Notes: a model not told the origin generated them from the letters alone. DNA of 39,582 nt from Helicobacteraceae bacterium (GCA_031288475.1 JAITRJ010000030.1:1-39582), one strand, 5' to 3'; positions 6,964-16,131 are shown, counted from the first letter of the stretch. Made by a program: numbers and translations.

Positions 6964-8458
6964 ACTATGCCGCTGACAAAGCCGTTGAAAAGCTGAGGCT
7001 GGATACGGACGGATTTATCCTGATTTACTCAGGACGATAGCCTCCAACGCCAAAGACGAGGCGAATATCGTTGAAAATCTGGGTCTGCTCAGCCCGAAGA
7101 TCGATAAGGAAAAGAAAGTCAAAGAGACCATAGTAAGGAATATGTTCAAACAGGTAATGAGGCGGGATATAACAGCCAACGAGAAGAGACTGATATGTCG
7201 GGGGATAATCAGAGCCGATATATCTTCGCTGATCGACGGCAGCAATACGGACGACGTTCTTGAAACAATTGGGGAACAGACGTTTCCCAATACCGGACGA
7301 AAAGAAGATAGTTATATCGCCCAGTTCCAGCAGCCCAAAGTACAGAAAACTCTGGAATATGCTTCCCAAGTCTACAAGGGAGCATATAAAGAACAATACG
7401 AAAGACGGCAGCTTGATGATCAATAAAAATCGCCTGTCTATGCTGTTTGGGACGAAGAAATGGTCGATAACGGATATGGAGATGATCTCTGGTTCTGAGT
7501 TTGGGAGGTTATATAACCCCGGCGCTGAAGATTGTGGAGGCTTACCGGAAACATCTTGTATCGGCGGCAAAGGAAACCATAGTAATCAAGATGCCTATGG
7601 TACTGGTGGCTAAAGACAATGTGCAACCTTGGGATTCAGATGATTTTGGGGCATAATCCACCGGAAATGCTGAAACACTACTAAGGAAGGGACGCGGCAG
7701 CTCATAGAGTACAACAGACTAAGAGAGATTGCGGACAGAAAGAGGCTTACTTCGCCAAAAGGCGCCGACGCGGTTGTCGACAGAAACATGGAGAGATTGG
7801 AAGAACGGCTGGAAAAAACCGATCCATATGTTTATCGACAGAGGCTTCACCGCCTCCATAGTAAGCGATCTGAACGTGAATCTGCCGCTGCTGACGGCGA
7901 TTTACGAGCTGAGACGAAGCTGCCGGGCAGGGTAAACACAGTATTAGACTGGGTATTTCTGACGAAGGAAACGGCGTACAATAAATTTATGAGCAGGGCT
8001 ACCGTCGGTTCTAACTTTATAGCCAGATACGCCACCTACATGATTGAGGCGGAAAGAGAAACAGAACGGTTCAAAAGGACAATAAGAGAGACCCTTCAAA
8101 AGTTGAATCATCTCAGATACAGGACAATACTTTAAATCTTGTAAGAGATTTATATATCAACTATGACAGACCGGACAGCTCGGCGCTGGATTGTATGAAT
8201 AAAACAGGTCTTGTGATGTTCTCCAAGTTTCTGATCAGAGTGCAGAAGGTAATAGGTTATCTCGCGATAAAGCACCCTTTCTCCACAGCGGCTGCTTTGA
8301 TCTGGGGATATGGACTGAAGGAACTGACAGATATGCACAGGTTGAGAATATAATGCAGTCCTCGCTGCTGGTTAAATCCCCTAACTTTGGGACAGACAGA
8401 ATACCTGAACTGGCGTTCTTTCCCCATATACTCAGGCTGAAAGATGCGGTGATCTAGT
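6940..8458 (+). pseudogene. Frame-shifted remnant of a large phage-like protein
   Basis: One protein can be followed through at least six frame changes. Segments in order: YAADKAVEKLRLDTDGFIL to 7021; DLLRTIASNAKDEANIV from 7022 to about 7400; LMINKNRLSMLFGTKKWSIT to about 7500; VEAYRKHLVSAAKETIVIKM to about 7650; RQLIEYNRLREIADRKRL to about 7815; HMFIDRGFTASIVSDLNVN to about 7910; then VLDWVFLTKETAYNKFM and SNFIARYATYMIEAERE to 8135; LVRDLYINYDRPDSSALD and LVMFSKFLIRVQKVI to about 8350; and LAFFPHILRLKDAVI, ending at the stop 8456-8458. Because each frame makes sense locally, the DNA was coding and has decayed by indels. From memory these motifs recall the C-terminal part of very large virion proteins of N4-type phages (virion RNA polymerase or relatives); I am not certain. 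No terminase, integrase or capsid gene is next to it. Confidence 0.5.
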
Positions 8459-9201
8459 ACGGAAAGCATTCCAGACGATTCTCTTTGCAGCGCTGTGCGG
8501 TAAGCGGGCTAAGCGGCATACCAACCGGTACGCATATCGTATTTATTCCTTATTTCTTTACCCAGAACGGGTTTGGTTCTTCACCAGCAGTTGGACGGTC
8601 GAAGAAGAAGTTATTTAACGGTTCGCAAGGAAAACCAGTAGAAAAATGAAATGTGCTTCCAGAAATATAAGGGGATATCAGTTGGAAAAATGATACGGGT
8701 GTTATTCTCCAATCGCCGTCATTTAACTTTTCTTCGTCCAACATCTGCCTGTCTGATTATATAAAGCCTTCTCTTTGCAGGTATTATCCTTGGGGAACAC
8801 GGTATATATCGGCGATTGCCGCTTATCTTTCTTCAGGAAAAGAGCAGGTATTATCCCCCATATCTTATCTGTATTTTTAAAGCTTATCTCAAAAAGAAAT
8901 GGCGTAGAAAATGGAACTTTGGCTGACGCATTGCCTTTTCTGAAGATACGATTAGGGGAAGGATTTTCAATAATAAGAGGAGCGACACCAAAACAGCCTT
9001 GACTAAACCCCGCCTCTAAACTCGTAAAGGAATGTCCGGAGAAATCAGAGCGCCCTGAGTTAATTTCTCATCTTTCATTTACTTAGTCCTCTTATCTGGC
9101 GTACGGAAAATCCTCAGCAAACCCTTTGAGAATCCTCCTTTTGCCGTATGACAGCATCCGTTCGGCTGACTGACGTTGTGTGCATCGTACCCTGACTTTG
9201 C
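8459..9201. other. Gene-free stretch with unreadable coding remnants
   Basis: No intact gene is visible on either strand. Short open frames exist on both, for example minus 8550-8744 (LNDGDWRITPVSFFQLISPY) and plus 8775-9002 (NTVYIGDCRLSFFRKRAGII, ending GFSIIRGATPKQP), but neither has a convincing start or a family I can name. A minus-strand 20-codon frame with AGAGGA before its ATG lies at about 9021-9083. The stretch looks like decayed accessory DNA joining the phage-like remnant to the ImmA/IrrE-like fragment. Confidence 0.35.
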
Positions 9202-9490
9202 TTAAGCCGCCCTGAGGGAGATGAAGACCCGGCTGGGGTTAAATTCATCAGCCGTACGCTCCCCTTTCAGATTTATATAAGATGCAGATTTTTCAATCTG
9301 TACCGCACATTTTCCTCCGAGACTTCGGCTAAATTGGCGATAGCAGGAATAAACGCTTCCGACGGGCATACTCCTGCTCTTTATGTCTCTGATATAACGG
9401 TTGACCATCTCCTGCCCGCACTTTACAAGTAATTCTCTTGGCATCAGGAACCCTGCGGCAAAATCATTCGCCGCTGTTTCTATATATGTT
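9202..9490 (-). pseudogene. Fragment resembling an ImmA/IrrE-type metallopeptidase
   Basis: The minus-strand frame reads KTYIETAANDFAAGFLMPRE and then continues to a stop at 9202. The pattern E..AN.FAA.FLMP is the conserved segment after the HExxH zinc motif in ImmA/IrrE peptidases, which cleave phage or mobile-element repressors. The HExxH part itself is absent: upstream of about 9490 the frame no longer looks like the family. The part after FLMPRE is divergent (RDIKSRSMPVGSVYSCYRQF). With the phage-like remnant nearby, a dead prophage or integrative-element control gene is a fair reading. Only one motif supports it. Confidence 0.4.
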
Positions 9491-9625
9491 TTGGCTCCAT
9501 TTCTTTTCAGAGTGGAGAAACTACCGGTCGATCCGAATACTCAGGGCTTAAATATCTGTCAGGACGCGCTGGCGGCTATGGCAACTCAGACGCGAAAGCG
9601 TTAAAACAACAATCTCAAGCCAACA

Positions 9626-10120
9626 TCACTTATTTACAAGTTTCTCTTCTTTTAACTGTTCCAGCACATCGCAGTCGCCAAAATGACAAGCCGCTCTCGC
9701 GTCGCTTTCAGCTTTATTGATATCGCCAATCTCCTTATAAACCAAAGCGCGGTTATAGTAAGCTTCCGATAAATTCGGATTAAGCTCAATCGCCCGATTG
9801 CAATCGTTGAGAGCTTTTGTATTATCAAACAAAACGTAATGAGCAAAGCAGCGTTTGTTGTAAAACGAAGCGTTTTCAGGCCCAAGTTTTATCGCATTGT
9901 CGTAATCCTCCAGTGCGCTATGATATTCTAATAAATTGACAAAAACCTCCGCGCGGTAGTAATAAGCCTGCGTGTTTTTCGGATTTTCTTTGACAGCGGC
10001 GGAGAGATGTTTTAGCGCTTCTTCATAATTTTTCTGTTCGATTGCCGCTAAACCCTGCTCGTACGCGTTTTGTGCCGCGGCGGTTCCCCAAAAGAGCGCA
10101 ATCAGCATAATTTTTCTCAT
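9626..10120 (-). CDS. Exported TPR-repeat protein
   Basis: This 164-residue protein has a Sec-type N-terminus (MRKIMLIALFWGTAAAQ). Four tetratricopeptide units follow (about 18-51, 52-85, 86-119, 120-153), with the usual pattern AYYYRAEVF...YHSALEDYDNAIKLGPENA and IELNPNLSEAYYNRALVY. Such repeats bind other proteins; no enzyme motif is present, so the partner and role are unknown. The ending DARAACHFGDCDVLEQLKEE contains two Cys eight residues apart and matches the TPR remnant near 1500. The start is supported by AGGAGAAG directly upstream and by a TATAAT box at 10155-10160. It is a single-gene unit bordered by decayed DNA. Confidence 0.85.
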   Translation of the reverse strand: MRKIMLIALFWGTAAAQNAYEQGLAAIEQKNYEEALKHLSAAVKENPKNTQAYYYRAEVFVNLLEYHSALEDYDNAIKLGPENASFYNKRCFAHYVLFDNTKALNDCNRAIELNPNLSEAYYNRALVYKEIGDINKAESDARAACHFGDCDVLEQLKEEKLVNK

Positions 10121-10154
10121 CTCTTCTCCTTATACGGATAACATAAATCGTTTA

Positions 10155-10160
10155 ATTATA
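10155..10160 (-). promoter_or_regulatory. TATAAT -10 of the TPR gene
   Basis: The minus strand reads TTTTAGCTATAAT, a perfect TATAAT preceded by a T-rich stretch as in Campylobacterota sigma-70 promoters. It lies 35 bases before the ATG at 10120. No good -35 is visible. Confidence 0.55.
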
Positions 10161-10229
10161 GCTAAAACGCACATCTTTGCCGTCACAAATCGCTGCGCGG
10201 CGGCGGATGAATAAAATACTCCGCCACTA

Positions 10230-10261
10230 TGTCATCGCGAACCGCAAAGCAGCACTGCAAT
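10230..10261 (+). repeat. Dispersed palindromic repeat, copy A
   Basis: The sequence starts TGTCATCGCGAACCGC and continues AAAGCAGCACTGCAAT. It resembles the widespread bacterial intergenic repeat of the form GTCATTGCGA...GAAGCAATC, though degenerate. It lies in the 383-base gap between the efflux operon and the TPR gene, in the opposite orientation to copies B and C. Confidence 0.4.
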
Positions 10262-10366
10262 TAAACAATACGTAAGCGTTTTATGAAAACAACATTTTAT
10301 CTATCAATGACAAGATTCATCAGAACATTAAAAAACTTCATATCACTTTTTTTGACAGTTTCCATA

Positions 10367-10400
10367 GATTGCTTCGCCGCCTACGGCGGATTGCAATGAC
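10367..10400 (-). repeat. Dispersed palindromic repeat, copy B
   Basis: On the minus strand it begins GTCATTGCAATCCGCC and ends GGCGGCGAAGCAATC. It can fold with ATTGC/GCAAT outside and CCGCC/GGCGG around a 3-base loop. This is the best-preserved copy. Lying about 100 bases after the efflux operon, it may also work as a transcript end. Confidence 0.55.
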
Positions 10401-10423
10401 AGAAAGGGCGCGCGTCGTTGCGG

Positions 10424-10446
10424 GGATTGCCGAGGCACGCGCAATG
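10424..10446 (-). repeat. Dispersed repeat, copy C (partial)
   Basis: On the minus strand the sequence runs CATTGCGCGTGCCTC then GGCAATCC, sharing the CATTG...GGCAATCC frame with the copy at 39444-39479. It directly follows copy B. The rest of the 10121-10503 gap shows nothing else that I can name beyond the TPR gene promoter. Confidence 0.4.
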
Positions 10447-10503
10447 GAAAGTCCGCCCCTCTTTCGCCGCAAAAAGGGACGGGCGCGAAATAGTAAAGAC
10501 GCC

Positions 10504-11886
10504 TTAGTTTTTCGCTTCGGCTTTGTATCCGCCACCCAAAGCCTTGTAAAGTTGCACCTGCGCGGCGATATTTTCAGCCTCCGCGCCGTTTAGATTGATC
10601 TGCGCGGTAAGCAAATCGGTTTCTGCGTCGATCACGGCGATATAGTCGTTATAACCCGCCTCGTACTGTTCCCGCGTAAGTTTCAGCGCCTTTCTCAGAT
10701 AGGTCGTCTGCTCCTTAAGCTGTTTAAGACGGGCGGCGGCTTGCTCTTTGCGGCTCAGCGCATCTTTTACCTCGCTGAAAGCCGTCGCCACGCTCTTTTG
10801 ATACTGCGAGATCGCGATCTCTTTCGCCGCTTTCGCCGAATCGACCTGCGCGCCGATACGCCCGAAAGAGAAGATCGGCAGATTGATCCCTATCCCAGCC
10901 CGCGCGCTTTGTGATTCCTGATTGAAGAGATCACCAAGCTCGGCGCTTTGAAATCCCGCCGCGCCCGTAAGCGAAATAGAGGGCAGATATTGCGCTCTCG
11001 CCGCGCCGATCGAATAGTTGGCGGCTTTGAGCTCCTCTTCGGCGGCTTGGATATCAGGACGGCGCAAAATCAGATCGCTCGGCAGATTGGCGCTCGGCAG
11101 CATCCTGGACGGAAATCTGTCGCTAAGTTTGGTTTTCCCCTCGAAAATAGCCTTGGGCGTTCGTCCAAGCAAAACGGCAAAAGCGTTCTCCGCCGCCTCT
11201 TTCTGACGTTTAATGTCAATTAACTGCGCTCTCGTGCCGTTTAAGTTCGCCGCGACCTGACTAAGGATCAGCTCGGTAAGCGCCCCCGCCTCCGCCTGCG
11301 ATTTTCTAAGCGCGTAAGCCTGCTCCTTGCCTTGCAGCATCTCTTCTATATCACGCTCGTTGCAAGTCAGCGCAAGTAGCGAATAATAGCCTTCAATCGC
11401 GCCGCCGATCAGCGAAAGCCTGATCGTCTCCCGCGTAGCCTGCATAGCTAAAAGCTGCGAAAATGCGGACTTTTTGCTATCGCTAAGTCTGGACCAGAGA
11501 TCAACCTCAAAGCTGAGCGTTCCGCTCAGAGCGAAACTGTCGGCATTGATAAACTTGGAACTGTCCAGCGAATCGCGCACCCAAGTTCTGGCGCCCTCGC
11601 CCGAAACCGCGAAATTGGGATACTGCTGCGCTTTCGCCAGCCCCAGAGCGGCGCGCGCGCGCGCCACATTGCCCGCCGCGATCGCCAGATCGTGGTTGCG
11701 TTCTAACGCCTCCTTTACAATCTCGTTCAGATCGGGATCGTTAAAGCCCTCCCACCACGAATCGCCGATGGACAGATCGCCGCCTGCGCTTTCGGGCAGA
11801 TCGTTCGCGGGCGCTACGTATGAGGGCGTAAGCGAACAGCCGCCGAAAAAAAAGACAATCGCGAGCAATATAGATAAGTTACGCAT
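10504..11886 (-). CDS. cmeC: RND efflux outer-membrane channel lipoprotein (CmeC/OprM type)
   Basis: This is the outer-membrane exit duct of the tripartite pump. The 460-residue protein begins with a lipoprotein signal ending in the lipobox FFGGCS (Cys near residue 18). It has the two repeated outer-membrane efflux domains of the TolC/OprM superfamily, with long helices rich in Ala, Glu and Gln (for example RLKQLKEQTTYLRKALKLTR) and the motif LPSDLILRRPDIQAAEEELK. The start at 11886 is chosen because the ATG overlaps the end of the pump gene by 8 bases and gives the lipobox; the frame to 11985 lies inside the pump gene. The symbol follows Campylobacter usage by position and family. Confidence 0.9.
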   Translation of the reverse strand: MRNLSILLAIVFFFGGCSLTPSYVAPANDLPESAGGDLSIGDSWWEGFNDPDLNEIVKEALERNHDLAIAAGNVARARAALGLAKAQQYPNFAVSGEGARTWVRDSLDSSKFINADSFALSGTLSFEVDLWSRLSDSKKSAFSQLLAMQATRETIRLSLIGGAIEGYYSLLALTCNERDIEEMLQGKEQAYALRKSQAEAGALTELILSQVAANLNGTRAQLIDIKRQKEAAENAFAVLLGRTPKAIFEGKTKLSDRFPSRMLPSANLPSDLILRRPDIQAAEEELKAANYSIGAARAQYLPSISLTGAAGFQSAELGDLFNQESQSARAGIGINLPIFSFGRIGAQVDSAKAAKEIAISQYQKSVATAFSEVKDALSRKEQAAARLKQLKEQTTYLRKALKLTREQYEAGYNDYIAVIDAETDLLTAQINLNGAEAENIAAQVQLYKALGGGYKAEAKN

Positions 11887-14800
11887 TGGCGCCCTTTTTA
11901 AACAGTTTGGCGAAAAAATCCCCCACTTTGCCCATATGGACGTAAAACAGCGGAATGTAAAAGATCGCGATAAAAGTCGCGGCAAGCATACCGCCTATCA
12001 CGCCCGTGCCAATCGAATGGCGGGCGGCTTCGCCCGCGCCCGCGCCGATCGCCAGCGGCATCACGCCCAGCGTGAAGGCGAGCGAAGTCATAATGATCGG
12101 GCGGAAGCGCAGCTTCGCCGCCTCGATCGCCGCCTCAATATGCCCGTAGCCTTCTTCGCGCTTGTTCATAGCGAACTCAATGATCAAAATAGCGTTTTTC
12201 GCCGCGAGACCAATCAGCACCACAAGCCCTATCTGAAAGTACAGATCGTTGTTTAAGCCTCTCGTCCAGACAGCGAGGATTGCGCCGAATACGGCGAACG
12301 GCACCGCCGCAACAACAGCAAGCGGCATCAGCCAGCGCTCGTACAGCGCAGCCAAAATTAAAAACACCAGTATTACGCCGAAAACAAACGCCTGAATGCC
12401 CGTGCCACTCATCGCCTTTTCCTGATAGGAGCTGCCCGACCACGCCAGCGTGTAGCCTTCGGGCAGCACCTCCGCGGCTACCTCTTCGATCGCCTCGATC
12501 GCCGCGCCGCTACTGATCCCTGGTTTCGGCTCGCCCGTAATCTGCGCGCTGGTAAACAGGTTGAAGCGCTGAACGACATCGGGACCCAGCGCGCGATTAA
12601 CCTTTACGAGGGCGCTAAGCGGGATCATTTTCCCCGTATTCGATCTCACGAATACGTCCTCTAAGTTTTCGGGGCTTTTTCTGAAATCGCCCTGCGACTG
12701 CATCATCACGCGAAAGGCGCGGGCGTACATATTAAAATCGTTGATATAATACGCGCCGAAGGTCGCCTGCATCACGCCAAAAAGATCACTGACTGATACG
12801 CCGAGCATTTTCGCCTTATCGCGATCAAGCTCGATTCGGTACTGCGGCGTATCCACGTCAATCGTGCTGCGTACCTGCATCAGCGCGGGATGCTGGTTGG
12901 CTTTATCGACAATCTGATTTATATACTTCGCCAGATCGCGGATGCTACCGCCCGTGCGATCCTGCACGTGCATTTCAAAACCGCCGCCGATGCTTAAGCC
13001 TGTAATGGGCGGAAGATTTATGGCGTAGATCAGCGCGTCGGAATTGCGCATAAACTTCCCGATAAACTGCCCAGCTAACGCCTGCGAATGCTGATCGGCT
13101 CTGGTGCGCTCTGACCAGTCGATAAGGTTGATAAATCCTGCTCCCGCACTTGGTTTGAGGGCGTTGGACATCATATCGATCCCGCTCATCAGCGTCGCGT
13201 ACCGCACAAGAGGACTTTCCAGAATAATGTCCGCCACGTCGTCCATCACCTTCTGCGTGCGTTCCAGCGAGGAAGCGGGCGGCAGATTGGCGATCACCAG
13301 CAAACCACCCTTGTCCTCCATAGGCACCAGCGCGCCCGGGACGCGCTCAAAGAGATTGTAGGCGATATACATCAGACCTATGAAGATCAACACGAAAACC
13401 GCGCCGAAGCGTACCGTCTGACGCACTCCCTCCGAAAAGCTCTTCGTAACCCACATAAAAAACTGGTTAAACAGACGAAGCGGCAGGATAGGCTCCGGAT
13501 CGTGAGCGCGCAGCAGCACGCCGCATAGCGCGGGCGTAAGCGTCAGCGCGACGAAGCCCGAAATAATCACGCTGAGAACAATCGTCGTAGCAAACTGCTT
13601 GTACATCTCGCCCGTAAAGCCGCCCATAAGCGAAACGGGAATAAAGACGGCACATAAAACCATCACGATCGCCACGATCGGTCCCGTAACTTCGCTCATC
13701 GCCTTGATCGCCGCCCGCTTGACGCTTAATTCGGGGTATGTTCTTAATATCCGCTCGACGTTCTCAATAACAATAATCGCGTCGTCCACCACGATCCCAA
13801 TCGCCAGCACCAGCGCGAAAAGCGTCAGCAGGTTTATCGAAAAGCCCAGCGCGTAAAGCCCCGCGAACGCGCCGACGATCGACACGGGTACGGCGAGCAT
13901 AGGTATAAGTGTGGCGCGCCAGTTTTGCAGGAAGAAGTAGATGATAAGCATCACGAATAGCAGCGCTTCGCCAATTGTCTTAAACACCTCGTTGATCGAA
14001 ATGCGCACAAACTTTGTCGTGTCGTACGAAATCGCGTAGCTGATCCCTTCTGGGAAACGCGTACTTAAATCCTCCATAACGACGCTCACCGCGTCAGCGG
14101 TCTCCAGCGCGTTCGCGCCCGATTGCAGAAATATGGCGATCGGTATGGTCGGCAACTTGTTCTGCTTCGCGCCGAAGCTGTAGTTTTGAGCGCCAAGCTC
14201 AATCGCAGCTACGTCTTTTAGCCTCAAAAACGTCCCGTCCGCTTCGGCTTTGATAATGATATTGCCAAAACTTTCGGGATCGGCAAGCCGCCCTTGAGAG
14301 ACAATGGTGTAGGTATACATCGTCCCGCCGTTTTCCAGCGGCGACTGCCCGAACTGACCGGGCGCGTATTGCGCATTCTGCTCGCGGACAACGTTGATCA
14401 GGTCTGTGGGCGTAAGGTTGTATTTGGCTAAAAGATCGGGGCGCAACCAGATGCGCATAGCGTAGTCCTTGCCGCCGAAGATCACCGCGTCGCCAACGCC
14501 TTTGATCCGTTTAAGATCGTCCAGCACGTTCAGCAGCGCGTAGTTGTTGATGTATATCGCGTCGTAGCGATCTGGATCGCCGCGCATAGTGATGATCTCC
14601 AGCATCGTGTTGGTACGTTTGCGCACCGTCACGCCCTGCTGCTGCACCTCCTGCGGCAGGCGCGAGATCGCGCCCTGAACGCGGTTATAGACGTTAACCG
14701 TCGCGTCGTCGGGATCCGTGCCCGTTTCAAACGAAACGGAGATCATCACCTCGCCGCTTGCCGAGGCGCTTGACTGCATATAGAGCATATTCTCTACGCC

Positions 14801-15013
14801 GTTGATCGCCTGCTCGATAGGGGAGGCGACGGTGGCTGAGGCGGTTTCCGCCGAAGCACCCGGATAGCTGGTCATAACCATAACCTGCGGCGGCACGACC
14901 TGCGGATACTCCTCGACAGGCAGCGCCCGCATAGCGATCACTCCCGCCAGCACGATCACGATCGACAGTACGCTCGCTAAAATAGGGCGATCGATAAAGG
15001 TTTTCGAAAACAT
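11879..15013 (-). CDS. cmeB: RND inner-membrane multidrug transporter (CmeB/AcrB type, HAE1 family)
   Basis: This proton-driven pump exports drugs, bile salts and similar compounds from the periplasm and inner membrane to the outer-membrane duct. The 1044 residues match AcrB (about 1049). It starts MFSKTFIDRPILASVLSIVI, the standard first transmembrane helix. The proton-relay Asp pair is in GIVVDDAIIVIENVER (fourth helix, near 405). Two repeated halves are visible, the second carrying AAKNAILIIEFA with the relay Lys near 935. It follows the adaptor gene by 9 bases and overlaps the channel gene. Confidence 0.95.
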   Translation of the reverse strand: MFSKTFIDRPILASVLSIVIVLAGVIAMRALPVEEYPQVVPPQVMVMTSYPGASAETASATVASPIEQAINGVENMLYMQSSASASGEVMISVSFETGTDPDDATVNVYNRVQGAISRLPQEVQQQGVTVRKRTNTMLEIITMRGDPDRYDAIYINNYALLNVLDDLKRIKGVGDAVIFGGKDYAMRIWLRPDLLAKYNLTPTDLINVVREQNAQYAPGQFGQSPLENGGTMYTYTIVSQGRLADPESFGNIIIKAEADGTFLRLKDVAAIELGAQNYSFGAKQNKLPTIPIAIFLQSGANALETADAVSVVMEDLSTRFPEGISYAISYDTTKFVRISINEVFKTIGEALLFVMLIIYFFLQNWRATLIPMLAVPVSIVGAFAGLYALGFSINLLTLFALVLAIGIVVDDAIIVIENVERILRTYPELSVKRAAIKAMSEVTGPIVAIVMVLCAVFIPVSLMGGFTGEMYKQFATTIVLSVIISGFVALTLTPALCGVLLRAHDPEPILPLRLFNQFFMWVTKSFSEGVRQTVRFGAVFVLIFIGLMYIAYNLFERVPGALVPMEDKGGLLVIANLPPASSLERTQKVMDDVADIILESPLVRYATLMSGIDMMSNALKPSAGAGFINLIDWSERTRADQHSQALAGQFIGKFMRNSDALIYAINLPPITGLSIGGGFEMHVQDRTGGSIRDLAKYINQIVDKANQHPALMQVRSTIDVDTPQYRIELDRDKAKMLGVSVSDLFGVMQATFGAYYINDFNMYARAFRVMMQSQGDFRKSPENLEDVFVRSNTGKMIPLSALVKVNRALGPDVVQRFNLFTSAQITGEPKPGISSGAAIEAIEEVAAEVLPEGYTLAWSGSSYQEKAMSGTGIQAFVFGVILVFLILAALYERWLMPLAVVAAVPFAVFGAILAVWTRGLNNDLYFQIGLVVLIGLAAKNAILIIEFAMNKREEGYGHIEAAIEAAKLRFRPIIMTSLAFTLGVMPLAIGAGAGEAARHSIGTGVIGGMLAATFIAIFYIPLFYVHMGKVGDFFAKLFKKGANA

Positions 15014-15022
15014 CCGTCGCCT

Positions 15023-16102
15023 CTAATTCTGCGGCGTTTGGTCTGGAATCGGTGCGACGGGCGAACCTGGGCGCAGTTTCAGCAGATTGTTCAGAATAAT
15101 CTGGTCGCTATCCTTCACGCCTTCGCTTAAGATCAGGAACCGATCATTTTCGGCTTCGATCGTTACGGAGCGTCGCATAGCCTTGCCGTTTTCGACCACA
15201 TAGATGAATTTGCCTTCGGGCATTTGCAACAGCGCCTCCGACGGAATGCGGAACGCATTCTTTTTGACTATGCCCGTTAATACCACGCGCGCGAACTGAC
15301 CTGGCATAAGCTCGCCTTTGGGATTGGGAAGAACGGCGCGCGCCTTGACGCTTCCAGTGTTCGCGTCGATCGAGGCGTCCACAAAGTCAATCCTGCCTTC
15401 GCTTCGATACTCTATGCCGCTTTCGCCTTTAACGAACACTTTTATTCCGACGGGATTAGCCCAATCGCCCTTTTCAATCGCGTACTCGGTTTTAAGCTTT
15501 TCTATATTGGTAAAGGAAAACTCCGCATAGAGAGGATCGGTTTTGGTGATCGTCGTAAGCAGCGTTCCCGCGGAGATCAGGTTGCCTGCGTCCAGCGCGA
15601 TCTGCCCCGCGAAGCCGTCGATGGGCGCTTTAACGCGGGTGTAGCTTAGGTCCAGCGCCGCGTTTTCCAGCGCCGCTTTCGTGCTTTCGTAAGCCGCCAG
15701 CGTCGCGTCGCGATCCTTTTCGCTGACCGCGTTACTTGAAAAAAGCTTCTGCGTCCTTTTATACTCGCGCTCAGCTTGATTGAACGCCGCCTGAGCCGCG
15801 TCTTTCGCCGCCGCGTATTTGGCGGGATCGATAACGAACAAAACCGCGTCTTTTGCAACGCGGCTGCCTTCTTTATACTCCTGACTGAACAGCGTCCCGC
15901 CCACTTTGGCGCGCACTTCGACAAAGCCGGAGCTTACCAATTTGGCGGGATACTCCAGAGTAATGGGCAGATCGCCGCCCCGCGCCGCGAAGGTTTTTAC
16001 CGGTACGGAAGGTGTTTGCGGCGTTCGCGCCTGCTGATCGTCCGGCTTGCCTTCGCAGCCTAAGAAAATTATGCCGATCAAAACAATCAGTGCCTTTTTC
16101 AT
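15023..16102 (-). CDS. cmeA: RND efflux periplasmic adaptor lipoprotein (CmeA/AcrA type)
   Basis: This adaptor joins the inner-membrane pump to the outer-membrane channel. The 359-residue protein has a lipoprotein signal with lipobox IIFLGCEG (Cys16) and a barrel-sandwich (lipoyl-like) half from VEVRAKVGGTLFSQEYKEGS. A helical hairpin follows around AAFNQAEREYKRTQKLFSSN, then the second lipoyl half YTRVKAPIDGFAGQIALDAG and a beta-barrel with FVDASIDANTGSVKARAVLP. It is the first gene of the pump operon. AAGGA precedes the ATG, and two GTAAC...GTTAC inverted repeats lie within 100 bases upstream. Confidence 0.93.
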   Translation of the reverse strand: MKKALIVLIGIIFLGCEGKPDDQQARTPQTPSVPVKTFAARGGDLPITLEYPAKLVSSGFVEVRAKVGGTLFSQEYKEGSRVAKDAVLFVIDPAKYAAAKDAAQAAFNQAEREYKRTQKLFSSNAVSEKDRDATLAAYESTKAALENAALDLSYTRVKAPIDGFAGQIALDAGNLISAGTLLTTITKTDPLYAEFSFTNIEKLKTEYAIEKGDWANPVGIKVFVKGESGIEYRSEGRIDFVDASIDANTGSVKARAVLPNPKGELMPGQFARVVLTGIVKKNAFRIPSEALLQMPEGKFIYVVENGKAMRRSVTIEAENDRFLILSEGVKDSDQIILNNLLKLRPGSPVAPIPDQTPQN

Positions 16103-16124
16103 GCGGAATCCTTTTTCGTCGTTA

Positions 16125-16131
16125 ATTTATA
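16125..16131 (-). promoter_or_regulatory. Candidate -10 of the efflux operon
   Basis: The minus strand reads TATAAAT about 23 bases before the cmeA start, directly next to the operator at 16132-16148. Transcription would start near 16118, giving a short leader that holds AAGGA. No clear -35 is seen. Confidence 0.45.

Noticed and set aside
9401-9604. Plus-strand frame of 67 codons ending LAAMATQTRKR
   Set aside because: It is opposite the ImmA/IrrE-like fragment for half its length and has no ribosome-binding site. The second half (KLPVDPNTQGLNI) looks faintly protein-like, but I cannot support a gene.
6718-9625. CRISPR array, toxin-antitoxin pair or retron in the gene-free region
   Set aside because: I found no regularly spaced repeats, no paired small genes with good start sites and no reverse transcriptase motif.
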